Positions 6,438-11,942 of a stretch of 26,064 nt of DNA are shown here, piece by piece. The DNA comes from Candidatus Wolfebacteria bacterium GWA1_42_9. GTDB lineage: Bacteria; Patescibacteriota; Minisyncoccia; UBA6257; JAGOQP01. Positions within the stretch are counted from its first letter, which is position 1; every line of letters starts with the position of its first letter. The notes below the pieces were generated by a model that saw nothing but the letters and a program-made list of their open reading frames with translations, did not search any database and had not been told where the DNA came from. The stretch spans positions 1-26,064 of the forward strand of contig MGIN01000031.1 of the NCBI GenBank assembly GCA_001793775.1, written 5' to 3'. The position numbers and the translations under genes were made by a program.

Positions 6438-6688
6438 CCAGGAGTGATTCTGGGCTTCGGATGTGTTAAAATTACATCAACATATAAACGGTATGAATGG
6501 ATACGAAAATTGTAGTTGTGTGCGAATAATAAAAAAAAGAAGAAACAACAATCAGGTTATTTTATCCCGAACAGAGATATCGGGAGGAATAACCGTCGCC
6601 TATTGCTTTAGCATCACTACTATTATTACCGGAATCGTTAAAAATAATAATTTTAAAACAGCTTCTTTTTGTTAAGGAGCTGTTTTAA
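6438..6688 (+). ncRNA. Candidate small RNA between exporter and Gre-domain gene
   Basis: The roughly 370-base gap after the ABC gene has the layout of an independent RNA unit: an extended -10 promoter at 6423-6431, an internal two-part hairpin (GGTTATT 6555-6561 with AATAACC 6588-6594, and TCCCGA 6565-6570 with TCGGGA 6580-6585), and a strong terminator-like hairpin at 6653-6688. A 70-codon frame starting with GTG at 6463 runs through it, but its composition resembles no protein and it stops inside the terminator. I do not recognise the RNA family. It could also be a decayed gene. Confidence 0.35.
6653..6688 (+). terminator. 15-bp hairpin terminator
   Basis: Arms 6653-6667 and 6674-6688 pair over 15 positions with one G-U pair around the loop TTTGTT. 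The core AAAACAGC/GCTGTTTT matches the terminator at 21614, a stem style shared within this genome. The outer part of the 3' arm supplies the T-rich tail. Confidence 0.65.
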
Positions 6689-6716
6689 TTGTAAAAGGTC
6701 GTATCCTAGATAAGAT
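6689..6716 (+). promoter_or_regulatory. Possible promoter of the Gre-domain gene
   Basis: TTGTAA (6689-6694), 16-base spacer, TAAGAT (6711-6716), immediately after the terminator hairpin. Expected start about 20 bases before the ATG at 6743. Confidence 0.4.
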
Positions 6717-6742
6717 TCCTAATTTCTAATTTTCTGGTTTTT

Positions 6743-7033
6743 ATGAGTAATAACGGGAAAATTAATCATCTTGAGAACGGAGACAGAATAAAAATGGGCG
6801 ACCGGGCCAAAGTAAAACTACCTGACGGAATTGTCAGAGAGTTTAAGCTGGTTTACACTAAGCAGATTAATCCGGAAGAGGGGCTGATTTCCGACGAATC
6901 TCCCGTCGGTCGGGCGCTCTTGGGAGCGATGGTTGGAGAGAAAAGAAAATATCGCGTCGGTGACAGAGAACTTGAGTTGGAAGTTTTGGAAATATTTCCC
7001 CGGGAAGAAAAGAAGAAAATAAACATGGATTAA
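6743..7033 (+). CDS. Stand-alone GreA/GreB C-terminal (FKBP-like) domain protein
   Basis: A 96-residue protein that matches only the C-terminal half of transcript-cleavage factors GreA/GreB: a beta-rich start (GDRAKVKLPDGIVREFKLVY), then the family hallmark ISDESPVGRALLGAMVGEKR at about residues 49-68, and a final strand (LELEVLEIFP). In full-length Gre proteins this domain binds RNA polymerase near the secondary channel, while the N-terminal coiled coil carries the acidic residues that promote RNA cleavage. That coiled coil is absent here, so cleavage stimulation is unlikely; a role like Rnk or other channel-binding regulators is more plausible. No other domain is fused. It converges with pth, which lies about 100 bases downstream on the opposite strand. 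Confidence 0.75.
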   Translation: MSNNGKINHLENGDRIKMGDRAKVKLPDGIVREFKLVYTKQINPEEGLISDESPVGRALLGAMVGEKRKYRVGDRELELEVLEIFPREEKKKINMD

Positions 7034-7136
7034 CCAAAACCATGGACCTACAAAGTCCACAGGAATAATTTTTGCCTTGGCCCCATTTATAAATTCCAAG
7101 TACTATAGATAACCGACCGTAATGGTTGATACGAAA

Positions 7137-7712
7137 TTAATATAGAGGAGCGGTTATCTTGGAAAAAACATTTCTCAGGGTGACCGCGTCTTTTTTAGAT
7201 ATCTTTTTTAAAACAAACTCCTCGCTTTTTTTTCTTACCTTTTCTTGCGGTGGACGAATCCCGATTTTGATTCTCCAGAATTTTTGAGTTTTTAGGATGT
7301 TGATAACCGATTGAACTCCCTTATGACCGGCTGAGCGCTGGTCAAAGGAGGTTTTATAATTTCCCAAAGTCATATCCGAGTCGTCGTGGGCGACGGCAAT
7401 TTCTTCCGGTTTTAATTTGAAATAAGAGACAGCTTCCCGCGCCGCCATTCCTGACTGATTCATAAATAACAATAACTTGATAAGAATCAAATTGTTCGCA
7501 GATTTACGCTGATTAGGAAGCTGATTGACGCTGATATTGGACAAGGGCAATTGGATATATTCAAAACGCTTGCCGGAAACTTTTTGGAATTTCGATCCGT
7601 CGGCCAGAAAATCAATCAGATTTACTCCGACATTGTGGTAGGTATTTTGATGTTCTGGGGCGGGATTGCCTAGGCCGAGGACAGCTTTAATTTTCAAATT
7701 TGACGTTTTCAT
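7137..7712 (-). CDS. pth: Peptidyl-tRNA hydrolase
   Basis: Cleaves the ester bond of peptidyl-tRNAs that fall off ribosomes, recycling tRNA. The family pattern is clear: LGLGNP at residues 12-17, the catalytic histidine His26 in NTYHNVG (usually TRHNVG, so Tyr replaces Arg), FMNQSG at 83-88 with the conserved Asn85, AHDDSD near 109, and SAGHKGVQSV near 127. At 191 residues the length is normal. Residues about 59-74 are encoded by a low-complexity stretch containing GCTGAT repeats that looks like an intergenic repeat taken into the frame (see the repeat entry). The following KLLLFMN departs from the usual KPxTFMN. It is read from a palindromic promoter shared with lepB; ATG 7712 is only ten bases from the -10. 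The changes leave some doubt about full activity. Confidence 0.9.
   Translation of the reverse strand: MKTSNLKIKAVLGLGNPAPEHQNTYHNVGVNLIDFLADGSKFQKVSGKRFEYIQLPLSNISVNQLPNQRKSANNLILIKLLLFMNQSGMAAREAVSYFKLKPEEIAVAHDDSDMTLGNYKTSFDQRSAGHKGVQSVINILKTQKFWRIKIGIRPPQEKVRKKSEEFVLKKISKKDAVTLRNVFSKITAPLY
7491..7538. repeat. Repeat-like in-frame insert inside pth
   Basis: The plus strand holds three GCTGAT words (GCTGATTA, GCTGATTG, GCTGATAT) within about 30 bases, read on the coding strand as AATCAGCGTAAATCTGCG-like sequence. The encoded stretch, NISVNQLPNQRKSANN, has no counterpart in Pth proteins as I know them and lies between two core strands. Confidence 0.45.
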
Positions 7713-7733
7713 ATTGTGCTATATAATAGCACA
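7700..7733. promoter_or_regulatory. Divergent palindromic promoter between pth and lepB
   Basis: Plus strand: TTGACG (7700-7705), 16-base spacer, TATAAT (7722-7727), the best -35/-10 pair in the window, reading towards lepB. Minus strand: extended -10 TGCTATTAT (7723-7731) reading into pth. The shared -10 region is a perfect 19-base palindrome, TGTGCTATATAATAGCACA (7715-7733). The lepB -35 lies inside the first codons of pth. Confidence 0.7.
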
Positions 7734-7737
7734 AACA

Positions 7738-7815
7738 TAACGCTAATCCACGAACATAGACGAATACTATTAATAATACCAAGTTCTGTTCGTGGCACTT
7801 GTGCCATTGGTGTTA
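7738..7815. repeat. Palindromic intergenic element upstream of lepB
   Basis: Ends TAACGCTAAT (7738-7747) and ATTGGTGTTA (7806-7815) are imperfect inverted repeats (8 of 10), with a perfect inner pair CCACGAACA (7748-7756) and TGTTCGTGG (7787-7795). It would form a hairpin in the lepB leader. The ends resemble those of the 118-bp elements at 8381 and 11053. Confidence 0.5.
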
Positions 7816-7822
7816 GGTCATT

Positions 7823-8380
7823 ATGCGTAAATTTTTGTTTACCGTCTGGGAAATCGCTGAGGTCTTTTTAATCGCCCTGATTGCCGTAGGGGCAATTAAG
7901 TATTTCCTGATTCAGCCCTTTATCGTCAACGGCGCCAGTATGGAACCCAGTTTCTACGACGGCGATTATCTTTTGATAGACGAAATCAGTTACCGAATTA
8001 ACCCACCGGCCAGAGGAGACGTGGTTGTTTTTAAGTCGCCGTATAACCCTTCCACTTATTATATAAAAAGAGTCATCGGCCTTCCCGGCGAAAGAGTGGA
8101 AGTTGAGAACAGCAAAATAAAAATATACAACCAGGAAAACCCTAATGGATTTTACGTGGAAGAGTCATATCTTTCCGACTTTCGCAACGACTGGTCGGGA
8201 GAGACCAGCTTCTCTTTGAAAGACAATCAATACTTTGTGATGGGAGACAATCGAGCCAACAGTTTGGACTCAAGGTATTGGGGACCACTGGAAAAAGATT
8301 CCATTGTCGGCTTAGTTCGTTTAAGACTCTGGCCTATTCCTGATATGAAGGTGTTTGAGAAAACAATGTACAGCCAGTAG
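7823..8380 (+). CDS. lepB: Signal peptidase I
   Basis: Removes signal peptides from exported proteins at the outer face of the cytoplasmic membrane. The 185-residue protein has one N-terminal membrane helix (about residues 10-28), the catalytic Ser39 in NGASMEPSF, the general base Lys82 in YYIKRVIGLPGE, and the conserved MGDNRANSLDSRYWGP box starting near residue 139. The length suits the shorter Gram-positive-like form. ATG 7823 is the only sensible start because it precedes the membrane helix. It has its own consensus promoter at 7700-7727 with a leader of about 90 bases containing a hairpin element. Together with SecD and SecF further on, it belongs to the general export route. Confidence 0.95.
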   Translation: MRKFLFTVWEIAEVFLIALIAVGAIKYFLIQPFIVNGASMEPSFYDGDYLLIDEISYRINPPARGDVVVFKSPYNPSTYYIKRVIGLPGERVEVENSKIKIYNQENPNGFYVEESYLSDFRNDWSGETSFSLKDNQYFVMGDNRANSLDSRYWGPLEKDSIVGLVRLRLWPIPDMKVFEKTMYSQ

Positions 8381-8498
8381 TAGCGACACCAATACGCGTT
8401 CGAATTCTTATTCGACCCCGTCAGGGATTATGCACTCGAATAAGGCAAACATTTTTAAATTCGTAAATTAGTCTGTTATTAGTATATTAGAGTTGCTA
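8381..8498. repeat. 118-bp intergenic element, copy A
   Basis: Begins directly after the lepB stop codon with TAGCGACACCAATACGCG and ends with TATATTAGAGTTGCTA, five bases before the hisS start codon. It is nearly identical over 118 bases to copy B at 11053-11170. Terminal repeats TAGCGAC/GTTGCTA are inverted; inside are TTATTCGA/TCGAATAA and the core GACCCCGTCAGGG (8414-8426). No coding capacity. Confidence 0.85.
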
Positions 8499-8503
8499 AA
8501 TTC

Positions 8504-9829
8504 ATGATTAGAATCCCCAAAGCCAAAAGAAAGCAAAAAAAACCGGAATCTTCCAGAAAATCAAGAAAGTTTCCTTTCCAGTCTCCTAAAGGAATGCACG
8601 ACATTTTACCGGGCGATTTTGTTTATTTTGACAGGTTGGAAAAATCTCTCAGAAAAGTGGCTTGTTTTTTTGATTTTTCCAGAATTGAACCGACGGTCTT
8701 GGAAGATATCCGGCTTTTTGAAAGAGGAACGGGAATGACCTCGGAAATTGTTAAAAAGCAGATGTTTTTGGTCAAATCTCGCTCTCGCAAAGAACCTTCT
8801 CTGGCTCTAAGATCTGAATACACGCCGGGGGTTTTCCGGGCCTACATTCAAAGCGGTCTTTCTCACACCATGACCCCAGCCAAGTTTTATTATTTGGGTC
8901 CCGTTTTCCGTTATGAACAGCCCCAACATGGACGTTTTCGGCAGTTCTACCAGATGGGATTTGAGATACTTAATTCCACCGATCCGGTCTATGACGCTCA
9001 GATTATTTCGGCCACCCACAAGTTTTTTAACGACCTGCGTCTTAAAGGACTGATAATTAAAATAAACAGCATTGGCTGCAGGGTTTGCCGTCCTGCCTAT
9101 GTCAGAAAACTAAGGGATTATTACAAAAACAAATCCTTCAAAATTTGCCGGGATTGCATTAAAAGGTTGAAGGAAAATCCTTTAAGAATCTTAGATTGCA
9201 AGGAAGAAAAGTGCCAGCCCTATAAAACTAACGCCCCCCAGATTTTGGACCATCTTTGCGGCGGCTGTAAAAATCACCTCAAAACAGTTTTGGAATATCT
9301 GGATGAATCCAAAATTCCTTACATGATTGATCCGGTTTTGGTGAGAGGTTTGGATTATTATTCCCGGACGGTATTTGAAGTTTTTGCCGAAGGGGTGGAC
9401 TTTGCTTTGGCAGGCGGGGGAAGATATGACTATCTCTCCGAAAGCCTTTGGGGTTCGCGGATGGGAGCAGTAGGAATATCACCGGGAGTAGAAAGAATTA
9501 TCGAAGCGATGAAACTGCAGGAGGTCTCTCCTCCTTCCAAAAACCAGCACAAACTTTTTTTGATTTATATGGGAGAGGAGGCCAAGAAAAAAGCTTTCGC
9601 TCTGATGGAAAGTCTTTTTAAGGAGGGAATTATAATCAAAGAGTCATTTTCCAGAGAGTCACTGAAATCTCAACTCAGGCAGGCCGACAAAGAAGGAGCC
9701 GAACTCACTTTAATTCTCGGGCAAAGAGAAGTTTTTGAAGACGTAGTGATTTTGCGGGACATGAAAAGCGGCAATCAGGAAACGGTGCCGATAAAAAGAG
9801 TGGCGGAGGAGTTGAGGAAGAGGATGTAA
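8504..9829 (+). CDS. hisS: Histidyl-tRNA synthetase
   Basis: Charges tRNA-His with histidine. The 441-residue class II synthetase shows motif 2 (FRYEQPQHGRFRQF, about residues 144-157), the histidine-binding signatures RGLDYYSRTVFEV (near 285) and AGGGRYDYL (near 304), and a motif 3 of the form GISPGVERI (near 325). The middle part has the cysteine pairs CRVC, CRDC and CGGC seen in many bacterial HisRS. The C-terminal part is the usual anticodon-binding domain. An unusual basic N-terminal tail of about 25 residues (KAKRKQKK, SRKSRK) precedes the normal beginning PKGMHDILP; no internal Met allows a shorter start. It stands between two repeats and may use a promoter inside copy A of the 118-bp element. 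Confidence 0.95.
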   Translation: MIRIPKAKRKQKKPESSRKSRKFPFQSPKGMHDILPGDFVYFDRLEKSLRKVACFFDFSRIEPTVLEDIRLFERGTGMTSEIVKKQMFLVKSRSRKEPSLALRSEYTPGVFRAYIQSGLSHTMTPAKFYYLGPVFRYEQPQHGRFRQFYQMGFEILNSTDPVYDAQIISATHKFFNDLRLKGLIIKINSIGCRVCRPAYVRKLRDYYKNKSFKICRDCIKRLKENPLRILDCKEEKCQPYKTNAPQILDHLCGGCKNHLKTVLEYLDESKIPYMIDPVLVRGLDYYSRTVFEVFAEGVDFALAGGGRYDYLSESLWGSRMGAVGISPGVERIIEAMKLQEVSPPSKNQHKLFLIYMGEEAKKKAFALMESLFKEGIIIKESFSRESLKSQLRQADKEGAELTLILGQREVFEDVVILRDMKSGNQETVPIKRVAEELRKRM

Positions 9830-9836
9830 TGAATAA

Positions 9837-9922
9837 CACGATGCGAAACAGCAAAATAGTTTGTGCGAATTCTGCGAAAGTGGGAAATTGTTTCGCATAA
9901 TTCCCGCCTGCCGGCAGGCAGG
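9837..9922. repeat. Palindromic intergenic region after hisS
   Basis: Inverted repeat ATGCGAAAC (9841-9849) / GTTTCGCAT (9890-9898), followed by the GC-rich palindrome GCCTGCCGGCAGGC (9906-9919). CACGATGCGAA at 9837-9847 recurs at 14747-14757, in both places just after a stop codon. Possible terminator or mRNA end; a CATTAT at 9946-9951 could be the -10 for the next gene. Confidence 0.55.
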
Positions 9923-9958
9923 AGCATAATTAATTTGTAATTTCGCATTATTGTTTTT

Positions 9959-10363
9959 ATGGATTGTCTCTTTTGTCAAATTGCCAATAGGAAAAAATCG
10001 GCCCATGTTATCTACGAGGATGACGCTGTCGCGGCAGTGCTGGACGTCTTCCCGAGAGCAGTCGGGCACACTTTGGTCTTGCCCAAAAAACACAAGGAGA
10101 CGATTCTGAACTTTTCGGGAGAGGAGCTGGGAAGAATTTTTGACGGAGTGAGGAAAACAACCGAGCTGTTAAAATCAAAACTTAATCCCGAAGGCTTTAC
10201 AATCGGCATTAATCACGGTAAAGTGAGCGGACAATCAATAGATCATCTTCACATTCATATCCTTCCTCGTTTCGCCGATGATGGCGGAGGTTCGATTCAC
10301 AGCGTCGTTGATTGTCCTCCTAAGGAAAGTTTGGAGGAGATTAAAAATAAGATAATAAGCTAA
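9959..10363 (+). CDS. HIT family nucleotide hydrolase or transferase
   Basis: A 134-residue histidine-triad protein that would hydrolyse or transfer nucleoside phosphates such as AMP-N conjugates or dinucleoside polyphosphates in the cytoplasm. The defining motif HLHIHILPR lies near residues 96-104. The N-terminal CLFCQI has the Cys pair (Cys3, Cys6) found in zinc-binding HIT proteins. Substrate is unknown. It is followed five bases later by rpsU and is probably the first gene of a HIT-rpsU-yqeY unit. ATG 9959 has no ribosome binding site; a possible -10 ends seven bases before it. Confidence 0.93.
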   Translation: MDCLFCQIANRKKSAHVIYEDDAVAAVLDVFPRAVGHTLVLPKKHKETILNFSGEELGRIFDGVRKTTELLKSKLNPEGFTIGINHGKVSGQSIDHLHIHILPRFADDGGGSIHSVVDCPPKESLEEIKNKIIS

Positions 10364-10368
10364 CTAAC

Positions 10369-10584
10369 GTGATTGAAGTCAAGCGCAAAGAAGGGGAATC
10401 AGTCAGTTCTTTTCTTTACCGATTCACCAAAAAAATCCAGCGATCAGGAGTTTTGAAAGAAGCCAAGAAAAAAAGATTTAAGCAACGAGAGCGGAACAAA
10501 AGAGCCAAAAAAGACTCGGCCGTTTATCGTTATCACAAAAAAGCGGAGATAAGTAAATTAATGAAGTTGGGGAGAACCAGGTAG
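10369..10584 (+). CDS. rpsU: Small ribosomal subunit protein bS21
   Basis: A 71-residue, strongly basic protein with the bS21 pattern: beta start IEVKRKEGESVSSFLYRF, then KKIQRSGVLKEAKKKRF and a lysine/arginine-rich tail. bS21 sits next to the 3' end of 16S rRNA, close to the anti-Shine-Dalgarno. That is of interest because none of the genes here carries a Shine-Dalgarno. It starts with GTG at 10369, five bases after the HIT stop, and yqeY follows 24 bases downstream; bS21 and YqeY are often neighbours in bacteria. Confidence 0.93.
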   Translation: MIEVKRKEGESVSSFLYRFTKKIQRSGVLKEAKKKRFKQRERNKRAKKDSAVYRYHKKAEISKLMKLGRTR

Positions 10585-10608
10585 ATTTTTTATTCCGATT
10601 CTTTCGGC

Positions 10609-11055
10609 ATGCTTTTAGAAGATATTCAAAAAAAACTCAAAGAAGCAATGGTGGCTAAAGACGAGGCCTCGCTTTCTGTTTTGAGAATGCTTGCGGCGGC
10701 CATCCACAACAAGGAAATAGAAAAAGGTAAAGATAAACCTCTTTTAGAAGAAGACGTTTTGGATGTTTTAAAGAAAGAACTTAAAAAAAGGAATGAAGCC
10801 GCCCTGGCCTATGTTAATGGCAATCGGCCGGAATTAGCTCAAAAAGAAAAACAAGAGGCGGATTTTATCGCTAAATTTCTTCCCGTCCCGATGTCAGAGG
10901 AGGAACTGATTAAGACTATTGAGGAGGTCTTGGCAAATTTTCCCAATGCTACTCAAAAAGATTTTGGAAATATAATGAAAGCGGTGATGGCGAAAACGGA
11001 TAGCGGCGCTGACGGTGCGGTAATAGCTCGAATGATAAAGGAGAAGCTGGTTTAG
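10609..11055 (+). CDS. yqeY: GatB/YqeY domain protein
   Basis: A 148-residue stand-alone protein of the YqeY family, related to the tail domain of the amidotransferase GatB and thought to bind tRNA or act near tRNA-dependent amidation. Recognisable segments are LKEAMVAKDEASLSVLRML near residue 10, KKRNEAALAY near 60, and the C-terminal GNIMKAVMAK and DGAVIARMIKEKL. Precise function is not established for the family. Its TAG stop (11053-11055) is formed by the first three bases of the 118-bp element copy B, so the element defines the C-terminus. No ribosome binding site is visible before ATG 10609. Confidence 0.9.
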   Translation: MLLEDIQKKLKEAMVAKDEASLSVLRMLAAAIHNKEIEKGKDKPLLEEDVLDVLKKELKKRNEAALAYVNGNRPELAQKEKQEADFIAKFLPVPMSEEELIKTIEEVLANFPNATQKDFGNIMKAVMAKTDSGADGAVIARMIKEKLV

Positions 11056-11170
11056 CGACACCAATACGCGTTCGAATTCTTATTCGACCCCGTCAGGGTT
11101 CATGCACTCGAATAACACAAATATTTTTTAATTCGTAAATTAGTGTGTCATTAGTATATTAGAGTCGCTA
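11053..11170. repeat. 118-bp intergenic element, copy B
   Basis: Terminal inverted repeats TAGCGACACCAATA (11053-11066) and TATTAGAGTCGCTA (11157-11170) pair at 12 of 14 positions. It fills the gap exactly: its first three bases are the yqeY stop and its last A is the first base of the ybeY start codon. TATATT at 11155-11160 lies nine bases before that ATG and may be a -10 box delivered by the element. Inner inverted repeat TTATTCGA/TCGAATAA and core GACCCCGTCAGGG as in copy A. Confidence 0.85.
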
Positions 11171-11640
11171 TGATGAATCGCATTGCCGTTTTCTCTTCCC
11201 GGAAAAAATTAAAAAAGTATGAGCGTCAGATTTTAGCCCTTGCCCAGAGGGTTTTCTTTTTCCTGAGAAAGGGTAATGTGGCGGTGGAATTTTTTCTTTT
11301 AGACGAATCCCAAATGAGGAGAATCAACCGCCGTTTTGGGAAAAAGGACAAAGTGACCAATGTTTTGAGTTTTGTTGAGCCGAAAGATTTTATTTACCCT
11401 CCGGAACTTTTTTCTAAAAAAGTTGGGAGGGTGAATCCTGCCAGCCGGTTTAAAAGAGCGGGAGAGATTTATCTTTGCCCTGATTTCATAGTAAAAAAGA
11501 AACAGAGTTTTGAATTAATGGTGGTTCACGGCATTTTGCATCTTTTGGGATATGGCCACAGAAACCGAAAAGAGAGGGCAAGAATGGAAAGAAAGGAGGA
11601 AAAAATTCTCAAATTTTTAACCGAGAAGCGGTTTTCTTGA
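11170..11640 (+). CDS. ybeY: Endoribonuclease YbeY (16S rRNA maturation)
   Basis: A single-strand-specific metal-dependent endoribonuclease involved in 16S rRNA 3'-end maturation and ribosome quality control. The metal-binding signature HGILHLLGYGH (H-x3-H-x5-H) lies near residues 118-128, where the usual form is HGxLHLxGYDH. Upstream VTNVLSF and AGEIYLC are the other conserved parts. 156 residues is normal for YbeY. The start is ATG at 11170 or the adjacent ATG at 11173. A terminator-like hairpin follows the gene. Confidence 0.94.
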   Translation: MMNRIAVFSSRKKLKKYERQILALAQRVFFFLRKGNVAVEFFLLDESQMRRINRRFGKKDKVTNVLSFVEPKDFIYPPELFSKKVGRVNPASRFKRAGEIYLCPDFIVKKKQSFELMVVHGILHLLGYGHRNRKERARMERKEEKILKFLTEKRFS

Positions 11641-11674
11641 GGAATGGATTTTAAAAAGAGCAAATATATTGACG

Positions 11675-11704
11675 CAGGCGTTTTTATTTGGCCTGTTATT
11701 TTTT
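11675..11704 (+). terminator. Possible intrinsic terminator after ybeY
   Basis: CAGGC (11675-11679) pairs with GCCTG (11691-11695), followed by TTATTTTTTT. The stem is short and the T-tract interrupted. The same bases could encode a single membrane helix in an open frame (11621-11740) that lacks a standard start codon. Confidence 0.4.
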
Positions 11705-11784
11705 ATGGTTTGCGTCCGGGTGGTTTTTCTCATAGAATAAAAGCAATAGATAACCAACTTTTGTAAATCTTGTTTGTTAAATAA

Positions 11785-11811
11785 ATCCCGCCCTCGTGGC
11801 GAGATCGGGAT
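11785..11811. repeat. Hairpin between ybeY and ftsA
   Basis: ATCCCG (11785-11790) pairs with CGGGAT (11806-11811), and inner CTCG (11793-11796) with CGAG (11800-11803) around TGG. No T-tract follows, so a processing site or repeat remnant is as likely as a terminator. Confidence 0.5.
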
Positions 11812-11814
11812 GCT

Positions 11815-11940
11815 CAAATTTTTAGACCCCGTTAGATAAATATATAGTCCGCTTTAAATAAGAACAACTATTCATTAAAATTATTAAAACATAGAAACAT
11901 CCCAAAGATATATTGTTTTATCTAACGGGGTAAAAATTTG
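11815..11940. repeat. Long inverted repeat ending two bases before the ftsA start
   Basis: The 26-base left arm (11815-11840) and 24-base right arm (11917-11940) are complementary throughout apart from a two-base AG insertion in the left arm. Both contain the core ACCCCGTTAGATAAA or its complement. They enclose about 76 A/T-rich bases. The right arm occupies the place where the ftsA ribosome binding region would be. The core resembles GACCCCGTCAGGG in the 118-bp elements. Confidence 0.8.
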
Positions 11941-11942
11941 GC

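Noticed and set aside
6463..6675. 70-codon frame in the gap after the ABC exporter
   Set aside because: GTG start without a ribosome binding site, Asn/Ile/Lys-rich composition typical of noncoding A/T-rich DNA, and it ends within the terminator hairpin.
7107..7159. AGATAACCG/CGGTTATCT inverted repeat at the end of pth
   Set aside because: One arm is coding sequence and the loop is about 35 bases; a weak terminator for the convergent genes is possible, but support is too thin.
9830..9958. CRISPR or tandem repeat array suggested by repeated TTTCGCAT words
   Set aside because: There are only two or three short words in inverted and direct order with irregular spacing and no spacers; no CRISPR array exists in the window.
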